Positions 1 through 12,601 are shown, numbered from the stretch's first letter. The stretch is 64,000 bases of DNA from Epiperipatus broadwayi (GCA_028023455.1 JAQFVV010006311.1:3877490-3941489); one strand, 5' to 3'. Translations and numbers: made by a program. Notes: generated by a model from the sequence alone, not told the origin.

Positions 1-1541
1 TATATATATATAGTTAAAATGAAACTTAATTATGAGCATAATTATAATTTTTAAAATTATAAAATTGTATTTATTTTATAAATTATTAAAATGTGTTCGT
101 ATTAAGATATATATATATAGTACCAGGCACATTTGATGTGGCCAAGCACAAGATAATGTTAAACAAATTATTGCCAAAAATACGTAAAAAGCCGTTAAAT
201 GGGGGTGGGGGTGGTATACAATTTATATAATCAAACTTGTTATAAATTAAGAGAGAGAACTGTGGTTATAACATAAACTCACACACATATATGAGTAAAG
301 CCAATATTTAAAGGCTTAGAAATATGTATTTGTAATTTTGTTTTAAAAAGAAAAAGAAATTCCAAAATGTATTTATAATTTTAAAATTTTTTGTTTGTTA
401 AAGAAATGCTAAAATGTTTATTTACAATTTGTGATTCTATATTTATTTTTTTTGAGTGTTTACAACCAATGTAGAAAGGAAAATTTGAAATATTACTATT
501 TAAAAATAAGTTAAAAATAATTTCAAGATCGAAGTTTTAATGGTTGTTTTTCTCTTCAGTTGCATTTGAGCAAGGGAGGAGGGTCATTGTCTTAAGTTTA
601 AGAAAAGCCTAAAGGCATTCTGGTTTCATGTCCATTCTAAAATAATTTCAACTGGATAAAAAGAACTTGATTAAACTTGTGATAATGCGGGGAGAGAGGA
701 ATGTCGAATTTAAGTGAAATATTTTTTTTTAAACTTCTATTGTGATAATGTAATTACTAAAAAAAAAATAAAAAAGATGTTATCATTCATTAAAATTTTC
801 ATTAGTGCTATTGTGATCTGAATGGAGATAAAAAAAAAACTAATTAGAAATAAAATTGTTGAGAGCACTTAGGGGATTGCATTGGAATGTTTCATGACTC
901 ATCTAAATCAATTAGTAAAAACAAAAAAAAGATTTAATTAATTAATTTTACCTTCTTGGAGGGGATACCTGAATTGAGGTGGTATTGAAGGGATATATAT
1001 ATATATCTGTTCTGAAATTGCAAGAAGACAGTTCATTTTTGTTTTTAAAAGGCAAATCTTATTAGGAGCCTAATTCTAATTTTATTGTTAAGCTAATGCT
1101 GTTTTTGGAACCATGCGAAGTCTTGCAACCTTTTGATGAATCATGCTGATTCTGATTCATTCTAATCTGTAGAATTTACTCTAATTAAAAATTCATTCAG
1201 TCATTCTGAATGAACGGACACTAATTCGTGCAGTCATTCAAATAACCATTTGAGCAGTTAACCAATCAGTAGTCAACGATTTAAATATCGGACAATTAAG
1301 CGGTGTAGAGTAACATCAGTTATCTAGCCAACTATTGGAAAGCCAAATGATGAGCAGATGATTATTTAACCATATACTCAGTTAATGCCGATGGAAGTTC
1401 AATTGCAACATGCCAGTGAAGCCAGTAATTAACCTAGAGTTCATAAAACAAGAAAAGATTGTTTATAGTGTATAATATCCTTTGACCAACCTAAAGATGC
1501 AAATCAAGCACTTTCCTTTATGTAGAATGATTATGGGGTAG
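1..1541. other. AT-rich sequence without a supported gene
   Basis: It contains short (TA)n tracts, several A/T homopolymers and, from about 1130, a less AT-biased stretch with scattered GATT/AATC motifs that may be an old repeat. No splice-compatible exon was found. Confidence 0.5.
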
Positions 1542-1685
1542 AAGCCCACTTCAGCACATCAATCCAGCTCCACTCCTGCCATCCCAAAAAATGTAAATGC
1601 TGAGATTCAAACACCAAGCGATGATGATGAATTCTATGAACTTGTGCTGAAGTCAAGTCCAGCCCTTGCCACAGTAGATAAATAG
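1542..1685 (+). pseudogene. Weak plus-strand ORF fragment ending in a stop (unknown)
   Basis: A 47-codon open stretch follows a GGGGTAG that could be an acceptor or simply an in-frame stop. It encodes KPTSAHQSSSTPAIPKNV and later SDDDEFYELVLKSS, ending at TAG. Its composition is less AT-biased than its surroundings and looks protein-like. No family is recognised; it may be the end of a decayed mobile-element ORF or the last exon of a plus-strand gene. Confidence 0.22.
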
Positions 1686-2289
1686 ATGTATAGCCCACTC
1701 AAAACCCACAGAAGGGTGAAGCTTATAGACTTTATTGGGTACACTATTTTTCTGTGTTTATTTTATTTTAAATTTAATACACATTTTGTAAATATATATC
1801 TTATGTACATACGTACATAAATACATCTTTTATGTAACTTGTTAATTTTTCCTTGCATGTCTGTGAGTCTATAGTCCACAGATCACTATCTCTCACATAT
1901 TAGTTATTTAATCCATTTTTTTTATTAAGAAAAAAAATTTCCTTTATTTAATCTAATTATTGCTTTGTCAAGAATTTATTTATGATTATAATTTTTGTCT
2001 TATTAAAATGATTTATGTAGTGTATAATATTCATTTCATATATTTAATCATTCTTGGGATGTTAAATTTATTGTTATGTTATAAATGGTAGGGGATAATG
2101 GGCTAATAAAAGATTTATATTATAATTCTAAAGTGACTACCGCCATATATTTTTTTATTCTCTTTGTCATTTACTTTCTCTAACCATATTATTAATTAAT
2201 TGTGCGAGTTTTCCAATCCCCATTCTTTTAACTGAGAATAGAGTATGCTGAGCTAGCAAATGGGACATCGTCTTACCGGGCCTTAAATC

Positions 2290-2295
2290 TTTATT
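2290..2295 (-). terminator. Poly(A) signal AATAAA of the pseudokinase gene
   Basis: On the minus strand AATAAA lies 50 nt downstream of the TGA that ends the candidate terminal exon, the usual range for a short 3' UTR. In AT-rich DNA the hexamer is common, so its position is the main support. Confidence 0.45.
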
Positions 2296-2344
2296 TATCA
2301 TAAGGATACTTGTTTATTAGTTTTGTTTGAATAATTATTTATAT

Positions 2345-2481
2345 TCATATATGCCCAATAATATTTGAACTTGCATATATCCTTTCAGGAGAAGAATTAA
2401 TTTTTCTTCTGGGAGTGGTGCAAGGGGTAGGTTTGGAGTCATCCCCCAAAGATATGTAAGAATCAATCTCTTTATAAATAT
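2345..2481 (-). CDS. Terminal exon: Ser/Thr-Pro-rich C-terminal tail of the pseudokinase
   Basis: An open segment ends in TGA, with AATAAA 50 nt beyond the stop. From the AG at 2483-2482 it starts with two nucleotides of a split codon and encodes 44 residues: IYKEIDSYISLGDDSKP, then a Pro/Thr/Arg stretch (TTPRRK) and SSPERIYASSNIIG. The composition is typical of a cytoplasmic tail with possible Ser/Thr-Pro and Tyr phosphorylation sites. It enters in phase 1 while the upstream exon ends in phase 2, so a small linking exon is needed. A 23-nt candidate of the right phase sits at 2708-2730 but is weak. The opposite strand is also open here and is judged a shadow. Linkage to the kinase gene is inferred from strand, order and the poly(A) signal. 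Confidence 0.58.
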
Positions 2482-2605
2482 CTTTTGTGTCCGTAATAAT
2501 ATTATGGTAAAGCATTTAAATTTCTCCTTATTCCGGCCTGTCACCATATTTCCTTTCATGTTCGATTTGTGTGCATGCTTATATTAAGAGAATAAGCGGT
2601 TGACT

Positions 2606-2636
<31 letters not shown>

Positions 2637-3258
2637 CATACTAAGAAGATATGGGGAGGGGGTATTATTTAATTTAAAAGCCATAAATAGTACAAATGTA
2701 TGCAAACACATAATTTTTTTTTCTTGGTATCTGAAATCGAGTTAAATTATTATTTGTTAATAAACTTGTTAAATTTTATTCTAATCTCGAGGAATTTTCT
2801 GATTTATTTGAACTATTTATTTATTTTTTGAATTAGAATAATATTGAATATGCATAGTCATATATATATATATATACCACATTAACTTAAAATCCTGATA
2901 TCTGATTGAAGTTATTTTCAAAATTCCTTAGATCATATTAATTAATATTATGATTGTAATACATTGATGGTAACCCCTGAAGAGAGTCAATTGTAAAATC
3001 TACCATGAATTCGAATTCTGAGCATAACGGAACAATCAACATAGGTGAAGATTGGATGAATTAATGTAGGTTGTGTCTGTATTAGATAGGTTAATACTAA
3101 ATTATCCTGTTTAAGACAGATTCAATTTTGGATTAAGATTTGATCGTATCATCATATAGATCCTATATGAAGACCTTAAATCTGACTATTGTTAGATGTG
3201 ACCACCTGGATTTCCTGGGGGGAATCCATACCATTACAATATATATATATATATATAT

Positions 3259-5690
3259 GACAAACAAAAAAACACAAGTTGAAACTTGCTAATGCTTGTA
3301 TTTATGACAATAGATGGTGTTCTACCCAAAACACTGTCAAGCGTAGTTTTTTGTTTACATAAACATCAGAGCAAGCATTCACTATCTCTAACTTTAATTT
3401 CCACCTTTAGATCATGATTTCAAGCTATTTACTATCGTCAGTGAAGGACAGGAATAAGAAAATAGATCTAAACACAAACTCTGAGCATTTATGAAACAGT
3501 TTCTATTCAGCTTGCAAACATGAATCTTTTAGACACGTAATGTCATCAAACTCAGCATAGCAAGCTAGATAGCTACATGGGTCTGATCTCAGTTCAGCAT
3601 CACCACATAGTAGAAGCCTCTGCAATATATATCATTGCAAGAAAGACCTCAAAGGTACATTTATAAAAAACAAAAAAACACAAGTTAAAACTTGCTAACG
3701 CTTGTATTTATGACAATAGATGGCGTTCTACCAAAAACACCATCAAGCATAGTTTTTTGTTTACATAAACATCAGAACAAGCATCCACTATCTCTAACTT
3801 TAATTTCCACCTTCAGATCATGATTTCAAGCTATTTGCTATCATCAGTGAAGGATAGGAATAAGAAAATAGATCTTTCTTACAATGATATATATTGCAGA
3901 GGCTTCTACTATGTGGTGATGCTGAACTGAGATCAGACCCATGTAGCTATCTAGCTTGCTATGCTGAGTTTGAAGACATTATGTGTCTAAAAGATTCACG
4001 CTTGCAAGCTGAATAGAAACTGTTTCATAAAACGCTCAGAGTTTGTGTTTAGATCTATTTTCTTATTCCTGTCCTTCACTGACGATAGCAAATAGCTTGA
4101 AATCATGATCTGAAGGTGGAAATTAAAGCTAGAGATAGTGAATGCTTGCTCTGATGTTTATGTAAACAAAAAACTACGCTTGATGGTGTTTATGGTAGAA
4201 TGCCATCTATTGTCATAAATACAAGCGTTAGCAAGTTTTAGCTTGTGTTTTTTTGTTTTTCATAAATGTAACTTTGAGGTCTTTCTTGCAATGATATATA
4301 TTGCAGAGGCTTCTACTATGTGGTGATGCTGAACTGAGATCAGACCCATGTAGCTATCTAGCTTGCTATGCTGAGTTTGAAGACATTACATGTCTAAAAG
4401 ATTCACGCTTGCAAGCTGAATAGAAACTGTTTCATAAATGCTCAGAGTTTGTGTTTAGATCTATTTTTTTATTCCTGTCCTTCACTGATGATAGCAAATA
4501 GCTTGAAATCATGATCTGAAGGTGGAAATTAAAGTTAAAGATAGTGAATGCTTGCTCTGACATTTAGATAGCAAATAGCTTGAAATCATGATCTGAAGGT
4601 GGAAATTAAAGTTAGAGATAATGAATGCTTGCTCTGACGTTTATGTAAACAAAAAACTACTCTGAAGGTGGAAATTAAAGTTAAAGATAGTGAATGCTTG
4701 CTCTGACATTTAGATAGCAAATATCTTGAAATCATGATCTGAAGGTGGAAATTAAAGTTAGAGATAATGAATGCTTGCTCTGATGTTTATGTAAACAAAA
4801 AACTACGCTTGATGGTGTTTTTGGTAGAACGCCATCTATTGTCATAAATACAAGCGTTAGCAAATTTTAACTTGTGTTTTTTTGTTTTTCGTAAATGTAT
4901 CTTTGAGGTCTTTCTTGCAATGATATATATTGCAGAGGCTTCTACTATGTGGTGATGCTGAACTGAGATCAGACCCATGTAGCTATCTAGCTTGCTATGC
5001 TGAGTTTGAAGACATTACATGTCTAAAAGATTCACGCTTGCAAGATGAATAGAAACTGTTTCATAAATGCTCAGAGTTTGTGTTTAGACCTATTTTCTTA
5101 TTCCTGTCCTTCACTGATGATAGCAAATAGCTTGAAATCATGATCTGAAGGTGGAAATTAAAGTTAGAGATAGTGAATGCTTGCTCTGACGTTTATGTAA
5201 ACAAAAAACTACGCTTGATGGTGTTTTTGGTAGAACGCCATCTATTGTCATATATATATATATATATATATAATGCAAGATAAGAGCAAGTTATGAAATT
5301 TATAACTTGTTTATCATAAATGTACCCTTGAAGGTTTTTGCAATGATATAGATTGCAGAGGCTTTTACTATATGGTGAAACTGAACTGAATTCAGACCCA
5401 TATAGCTATCTAGTTTGTTTGACTGGATTTGAAAATATTTATGTATCTAAAAAATTCATGCTTTCAACCTAATAGAAATGTGTTTCATAAATGCTGATTG
5501 TAAAGAGTTGGTGTTTAGATCTAGTTTCTAGTCTTCCTACCCTTTACTGACATAAGCTGACTAGCTCAAAACGATGCTCTAAAAGTTGGAGTCAACGAAA
5601 GAGATATTGAATACTATCTCTCTCAGCGTTTATGTAAACAAAGCTTATTAGTGAGCTATTGGTAAAGCTCCATCTAGTGATCATATATAT
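3259..5690. repeat. Tandem and inverted array of a ~390-bp repeat
   Basis: A unit of about 390 bp, recognisable by GCAGAGGCTTCTACTATGTG, ATCATGATCTGAAGG and ACGCCATCTATTGTCATA, occurs at least six times. One complete (3262-3660) and one partial (3664-3875) copy lie in one orientation. They are fused back to back with four copies in the opposite orientation (3876-4255, 4262-4870 with an internal duplication at 4570-4780, 4880-5250, and a diverged one at 5275-5690). (TA)n tracts flank the array and separate the last copy. There is no coding capacity. It sits in the last intron region of the pseudokinase gene. Confidence 0.85.
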
Positions 5691-7143
5691 ATATATATAT
5701 ATATTGTCTATACTAAACTTATATATAATTATATATATATATATATATATTGTCTATACTAAACTTAAATATAATTATAAGGGATTTGAGCTCAGACTTT
5801 TAAGCTTCTTACATCTATCCAATCCATCTTATACAACTTAAAAGTTGGAGAGAGGAGTTAGTCATTAGATTGAAATTTTATGCATAAATCTTTTTGCATC
5901 TATTAATTACTAAGGCTTGCACTGGATGGCTCTACTGTAAGGAGAATTTGCCAATGTTTTTACAGCTTGTGTAAGCATAGGAAATGGTGATCATATGATA
6001 AGATAGACTATTGATTGCAGTTACAGAAAAATGGATATTTTAAATAATGCTAGGATAAGAAATATTTTAATGAATCAATTTTTCATATTTCTGTTTACAT
6101 TCTCAACAAAATTAGACATCACACTAAATTCTCATTGGGGTAGTTTTCAGCAATATTTGTTTAAATAACAAGAAATTCACCAAAAGAAAAAAGTATATTC
6201 TATCAATTTTACAGATCATACAGTAGGAAAATAATCAGCGCTAGCTATCATAACCAATCTTTATTTAAAATAGAATTAATAGATAATAATTTTTTTAAAA
6301 AGTATGGCAAATATCTCAATAACATATTGTTTGTAGTCATCAGAACATTGCGTTGTTTATACTCAAAAGTGCAATGTGGATTATAAACTGTAATATTTTA
6401 TATAAATAATTTTTAATATTTGCTTGTATTTCCTTTAATTATACTACAGCAAATACAGTGAATGTTCTTCTGTAAATAATTTATATTATTTTGAAAAACA
6501 TTTTGTTATAATCTTATTAATTTCCAACTTGTTTAATTTTAGTAATTTTTAAAAGTCACAAATAATAATATTAAAAGTTAACCTCATTTTATGAAAGCTT
6601 GTATGTGGATAACATTTATATTTTTGCAGATTCTCTGGTAATAATCTCTATTTTTAATTTAAGAGGTGTGTAATTTTTTTTTTCCGATTAACACAAGACA
6701 AATTGTAAATAGCCAAATTACACACCACTTTCTAATTAAATATTTTATTTATTTAATGGTATTTATTTTATTCTCCATCTCCAAAATCTTGATAACTCAT
6801 TTAAAATATTCTATGATAAATGTGACTATGCATAGTTATTACAAGCTCTTCCTCCCAACACCCATATATATATATTAATAAAAATAATAATGAATAAAAT
6901 AATAATAATGATGAGGAAGATAACGAACATTATATATATATAATTCTTCAATCTTTCTTGATATATACTCTAATAATCTAAAATGCTAAAAAAAAATCAA
7001 GATTTTTTTTTTTCTTTTTATAAATTTTAACAAGAATAAATATGAAAATATATTTAGTTAAAAAATTACAATTTAAATAAATACAAACAAACATTAATTT
7101 TACATAAAACAGAAAACTTTATATAAATTTCAAGCAAACCTAC
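5691..7143. other. Intronic AT-rich stretch with a short direct duplication
   Basis: The motif ATTGTCTATACTAAACTTA is duplicated near 5702 and 5749 between (TA)n runs. The rest is AT-rich sequence with no feature I can support; the linking exon of the pseudokinase gene was sought here without success. Confidence 0.4.
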
Positions 7144-7286
7144 CGAGAAGTCATGCATTCTAAAATTAAATCAAATGATGGCCGTAATATTCTTTCTCGC
7201 CAACATTTTTTCATCAAAATGTACAGCCAGTTAGGACAGTGTCGGGGTTGATGAGGATGAATATGCAGTTGTAAATTAGATAAAAT
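7144..7286 (-). CDS. Pseudokinase exon: subdomains X-XI (CW...RP motif)
   Basis: A 143-nt exon, phase 0 to phase 2, with acceptor TTTTTATAG and donor G|GTAGGT. After a short alphaG portion it encodes CPN, then WLYILMKKCWRERILRPSF and DLILECMTSR. The Cys-Trp and Arg-Pro-Ser-Phe residues are the hallmark of subdomain XI, and the spacing (CP..LY.LM..CW......RP.F) is that of tyrosine kinases. The exon lies 16.2 kb from the preceding one but continues its frame exactly. It completes the C-lobe; only a few residues of alphaI should remain. The structural Arg is retained, so the fold is expected to be stable despite the lost active site. Confidence 0.92.
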
Positions 7287-10200
7287 CTATAAAAATATAG
7301 CATATATATATATAAGTTTGAGTTTATTTTTTTGTATTTTTTATAAATTATTATTTAATAATAAATCGCATAAATGTCAATAATAACTGAAACAGTAGAT
7401 AAAATAAACAATAGCATATTATTAAAAGTCAATCCTGTTAATTCTTTCTTATGTATTGTTTTTTTCTTTTGCATCACATATCTCAATAAATTTTGAATAT
7501 ATTTAATTAACAAAAGAGTAATGAAACAAATTATGAATAATATATAGTTGTTATCTAATATAATTATAGTTAAAAAGATAGAGTAATGTTGGAATAATAA
7601 AAATTATGACCAAAAGAGGAATAAAAGAAAAAAAATGTAGTTAAACTGTTTTTGTTGTTTTAAATCTATTAATATTAATGGTAGCACTCTATGAGTTCAT
7701 ATTCTTCAGAATAATAAAAGAGAGGGCAAGACTAATTAAGACCCTAACAGTAAAACATATATTTTTTAATGTATTCTCTAGCTAATACACTATTTTATTG
7801 ATCGATGATTTGATGAATGATTAGTTTTACAGAAAAGAAATTTCTAGGTTCCGTTCGAAATTACCTCAGTGAAAGATTTTTCTAATCTTTTTAATTATAT
7901 TTTTTTTAGTGAAAGATTTCTTTAGCCTATTAATTATTTCTTTTGCTAGATATCCAGAAACCGTTTTATTTAAGTTTTAAATCTCTACAATAATGAAAAT
8001 AATATTCTAGAGTAGGTATATCATCTAATACATGTTAGTTTACTAAAGGTAATGCAAGAAAATTTTTATAAGAACAGATAGGTTTTGTATTTATATGGAG
8101 ATAATCCAGTCTACACAAGTGATGTTGAGTAAATTTATTAATAAGTTATAATAATAAAATATACATAGAGATGTGTTTCATTGATTTTTTTTTTAGTTTT
8201 ATGCATTTTTTTTTTGTTTTTCAAACAAAATAAGTTAATTTATTTATAATTATCATATATATGAAGAATAATTCCCATCACAAAATTATATACATATATA
8301 AATCGCTATATTATTATTTATTACATATATTGAAACTAATAGTTAAAAATAAAAAACTTTCTTTTTCGTATGATATATAAAGTAAACTGGTGCAAATATT
8401 TTTTCAATTAAAAATAAAACTCATAATAAAATCATGCCCTGATTTAAGCACAAATAAGGGTTGGTTTATTTAAAGAATATGCTCTAAGTGTAAGTGGACC
8501 ACTTATGCTTTTAAAACACTTATTGACAGAATAGTTTGTGTCAATTTAATATCAATTTACTAGCACATGTTAAAAAGTATTTTCTTCCACAAAATTACAC
8601 CCACCTGCATACATATTTAATATTTAATTTATTTGAACATATATGATTTCTTATGGAGAAACAATACTTGATTTAAAGATATATATATATATATATTATA
8701 ACGTTTTTCCTCTTGCTAGGCCTCTACATGCAATATAAACTGTGCACGAGTTGATCAAGTTATGCAAAAAAGAAGAAAGTTTCATTTCTATTTCTAAAAA
8801 CATAACTATGTTTCCTGATCAACTCGGCCTAGAATTTGTTACGAATTGTGCTATTGATGAAATCAGCTTTTAATTTATTTGAAAGGCGCCAGAGTTCTAC
8901 AAGAACCCACTGAAAACATCATATAACGTCTTGCAAATTATAAATTAAAAAGAAAAGATACTTTTAAAAGTAATCGGTATTAGATTTTACCATATCGAAA
9001 ATTATTTTTTCAAAATATTATTATTCCTGGAATTTATTAAACATATTGGCAAAGGTAAATTATATATTTAAACATCACTAAAACAATATTAATAAATTTA
9101 ATAATAATTAATAACTATTATTAATAACGCACAATGAAAATGGTTGATAAAAGTAAAATCTCTTTTATTCCAACAAACTAAAAATCTTTGTAAGTTAAAT
9201 TATGAATTAAATAAATTGGAGAGAACACATGCCAATCCAGACATGAATCAATTTATAAAAAACAGTTGGATAAGGTAATTTAATAATGTTCACTTATTAC
9301 AAATCATTTCCAAGATCTTGTATAAAATTATTTAAATGAAAGTCTCTTTAATAAGAAAATTAATGTCTCTATCGGGATTATTTTAAGACTTGTTTGCAAA
9401 CGCTTAATTTTGGTCACAATCATGAATAAGTAGTCTTAACTTACCAGTAAGTTTTATGAATTCACGAAGATTGTAGCTTACTATGCATAGTTTTTTGAGT
9501 TAGAATGAGCTTGGCCATTTATTATAAATTGATCTTGGTGCTGATTTCATAGGCTAATTGTGTAAGCTTCTCTGGTGTCCATCAGTAACGATGTCAGCTA
9601 AAGCTCTGGTCTACTCTCGCATGAAGAATTATTTTATCATAGAGTAGTCTGAATTCTTTAATCCAAAACCAACCAAAAAAATAACAGGCAAACCAAGACA
9701 TTCCTCCAACCGAACCCCTTCTTTTTATACTAGAGATCCAGTTTTCAGACTTCTGCACATATCTTTTGTTTGTCAAAATATACGTTGATAATCTTGTATA
9801 TTCTTTATAAAATTTATGTTACAAAGTCTTTATTTTTTTCAGCATAATTCTGCCATCTTTAATTAGTTAAAATATTTTTACTTTCTCTTATCTAGATTGG
9901 TAATTTGTGTGTCTTTTGTTCTCTCCAATTCTAACTTTTATTTCTAATTACATAAAAAAAATACGAAAGAACAATTTAACTTTCATTGTACGTTTTTTTT
10001 TTTAAAGAAAATAAATTATACTCAAAAAAAAAATCTAAATTGACTTTTATTTTTTTTTTAGCTTTTACCAACTGCCAATACGTATTTGTACCATATATAA
10101 ATAAATGGTACAATATATATATATATATACTTTCACTTATAGCACCACATCTCTTTACATTTGAACTTTCTCAAACATTATGATACATTTATGTTTGAAT

Positions 10201-10434
10201 ACTAGTATAAAAGATGGTTGGTATGTTACTAATCATTGAGTTGTTTGATATATATCACCATTAGAAATCAATCAATACTTAGACAATTCCAATATACATA
10301 ATAATCAATAATCTCAAACTGTTGCCAAGGCAACAAGATGGCTATGAATATGAGGCTCTGACAATCAAAAGTGCTTAGCTATGTAATCAAATATATATAT
10401 ATATATGTTAATTCTAATGTTTTCACGGATAAAA
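7287..10434. other. Intronic AT-rich stretch
   Basis: Part of the 16.2-kb intron. It contains an 11-bp inverted repeat CGAGTTGATCA (8748-8758 and 8816-8826) and a moderately complex segment around 9400-9780 that may be an old repeat. No exon with matching phases was found. Confidence 0.4.
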
Positions 10435-10493
10435 GATGTCATATTATTATTACTATTTGCGGGATATTCCGTGTAGTGAAAAAGCTAAATGCT

Positions 10494-10527
10494 GACGTTT
10501 CAGTACAATATCAAGTACCTTCCTCAG
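10494..10527 (-). ncRNA. Hammerhead-ribozyme-like core, left palindrome arm
   Basis: Mirror copy of the core at 12568-12601: CTGAGGA, GGTAC/GTACT stem, GAAAC, GTC, on the minus strand. Confidence 0.5.
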
Positions 10528-11531
10528 AGCGTCCTCTTTCTCAAATCATAAGAATGCATGTGAGATTTAAAATCGTTTTTATCGTTTTCTTTCTCCTCAT
10601 ATTTAAATTCTATTGGTTGAGAAGTTTTAAAATTTATTTTCTCTTCCAATAGTTTCTTCCAAATGTTGTTAATCTTCTTTAACTCACACCTTTCATTTAT
10701 GCTCTTGGGCCTTTTAAAAATCTCTATAGCTTCTCTTAGCAATCTCTGGTCATATTGTTCAATTTTTGCTAAAATATTTGTTTTTTCAAAATTGATATCA
10801 TGATTTGTTAATTTAATATGAGAATAAATAGCTGATGAATTGGATTTTTCTCTCACTGCCAGAATGTGTTCTTCCTTTCTAATATTTATTCTACGATTAG
10901 TCTGTCCTATATATGTATGTGGACAGACCCTACATGGAATTTCATACACACCATGACACTCCAAAGCAATTTTATCTTTAGGAAGAGGAAATATTTCACT
11001 AATTTTTTTATAAGTAGTGTAAATTGTGTGAATATTATTATTCTTTAAAATGTTACCAATTCTATCAGTTACTCCTTTAATATATGGCAAAATTGTCTTA
11101 ATTTTTGATGTATCAAAATCTTTTTTCTTTTGATATGTATAAGCCCTATTAATAATTTTGTAATTAAAACCATTATGAAGAAGCATTTTATTAGTAGCAA
11201 AAAGGTCCCGGTGAAAATGGCTATCATCAGAAAGTCTCTTTGTTCTATCCAATAATGTCTTTGCCACTGAAAACAGTTGTGCAGGATGGTGATGAGAGGA
11301 AAAATGCAGATATCTCCCAGTGTGTGTTGGTTTTTTATATATACCATGGGATAAAGAACCATCTTCCCTTCTTTCAATCAAAACATCTAAAAAAGGTAAT
11401 TGATTATTATTTTCTATTTCCATGGTAAATTTAATATTGTTGTGAAGAGAGTTTAAAAATTTAAAAAAGCCATCAAGAGCATGCTTACCATGAGGCCAAA
11501 TAACAAAGGTAAATAACTGCTAAAGTCAAAA
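10524..11531 (-). pseudogene. 5'-truncated Penelope-like element ORF (left arm)
   Basis: The 299-codon open frame starts at an internal Met and ends TGA inside the hammerhead-like CTGAGGA. It carries the connector downstream of the reverse-transcriptase palm (LPFLDVLIERREDGSLSHG) and a GIY-YIG endonuclease: GVYEIPCRVC, then TYIGQTNRRINIRKEEH. The CxxC pair next to GVY is typical of PLE endonucleases. A roughly 30-bp deletion near the palindrome centre removes the YVDD catalytic motif still present in the other arm. With no palm core it cannot encode an active transposase. Confidence 0.88.
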
Positions 11532-11533
11532 TT

Positions 11534-12571
11534 TTGACTTTAGCAGTTAAAAAACCATCTATATGGCTGAGGTATGTTGATGATACCTTTGTTATTTGGC
11601 CTCATGGTAAGCATGCTCTTGATGACTTTTTTAAATTTTTAAACTCTCTTCACAACAATATTAAATTTACCATGGAAATAGAAAATAATAATCAATTACC
11701 TTTTTTAGATGTTTTGATTGAAAGAAGGGAAGATGGTTCTTTATCCCATGGTATATATAAAAAACCAACACACACTGGGAGATATCTGCATTTTTCCTCT
11801 CATCACCATCCTGCACAACTGTTTTCAGTGGCAAAGACATTATTGGATAGAACAAAGAGACTTTCTGATGATAGCCATTTTCACCGGGACCTTTTTGCTA
11901 CTAATAAAATGCTTCTTCATAATGGTTTTAATTACAAAATTATTAATAGGGCTTATACATATCAAAAGAAAAAAGATTTTGATACATCAAAAATTAAGAC
12001 AATTTTGCCATATATTAAAGGAGTAACTGATAGAATTGGTAACATTTTAAAGAATAATAATATTCACACAATTTACACTACTTATAAAAAAATTAGTGAA
12101 ATATTTCCTCTTCCTAAAGATAAAATTGCTTTGGAGTGTCATGGTGTGTATGAAATTCCATGTAGGGTCTGTCCACATACATATATAGGACAGACTAATC
12201 GTAGAATAAATATTAGAAAGGAAGAACACATTCTGGCAGTGAGAGAAAAATCCAATTCATCAGCTATTTATTCTCATATTAAATTAACAAATCATGATAT
12301 CAATTTTGAAAAAACAAATATTTTAGCAAAAATTGAACAATATGACCAGAGATTGCTAAGAGAAGCTATAGAGATTTTTAAAAGGCCCAAGAGCATAAAT
12401 GAAAGGTGTGAGTTAAAGAAGATTAACAACATTTGGAAGAAACTATTGGAAGAGAAAATAAATTTTAAAACTTCTCAACCAATAGAATTTAAATATGAGG
12501 AGAAAGAAAACGATAAAAACGATTTTAAATCTCACATGCATTCTTATGATTTGAGAAAGAGGATGCTCTGA
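11534..12571 (+). pseudogene. 5'-truncated Penelope-like element ORF (right arm)
   Basis: The 345-codon frame begins at the palindrome centre. Residues 8-26 contain SIWLRYVDDTFVIWPHGK, the C motif of the PLE reverse transcriptase (YVDD), followed by the thumb/connector. The GIY-YIG endonuclease is at about residues 215-300 (GVYEIPCRVC, YIGQTNRR, REEH-like R-KEEH, downstream Glu in REAIEIF). The fingers and palm A-B motifs are absent, so this is a 5'-truncated copy. The two arms are almost identical in protein (RTL versus RML at the C-terminus), indicating a recent event. Confidence 0.9.
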
Positions 12572-12601
12572 GGAAGGTACTTGATATTGTACTGAAACGT
12601 C
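12568..12601 (+). ncRNA. Hammerhead-ribozyme-like core at the PLE 3' end
   Basis: CTGAGGA fits CUGANGA. It is followed by a GGTAC/GTACT stem with an 8-nt loop, then GAAAC and GTC. This is the conserved order of a minimal hammerhead, which is known from PLEs. Stem III would be only one or two pairs, so activity may need a dimer. The TGA stop codon of the ORF lies within the core. The left-arm equivalent is at 10494-10527 on the minus strand. Confidence 0.5.

Noticed and set aside
2389-2455. Plus-strand exon-like segment (acceptor CTTTCAG, donor GTAAG; GARGRFGVIPQRY)
   Set aside because: The opposite strand is open over a longer stretch, has a tail-like composition, a stop and a poly(A) signal, and fits the position of the minus-strand gene; the plus reading is taken as a shadow.
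8829-8909. Minus-strand terminal-exon candidate WVLVELWRLSNKL... with stop
   Set aside because: It lies before the subdomain XI exon in transcription order, so it cannot be the kinase C-terminus; likely a chance ORF.
11069-11428. Additional ORFs on both strands within the PLE palindrome
   Set aside because: Antisense or out-of-frame shadows of the GIY-YIG/RT frame, duplicated because of the palindrome.
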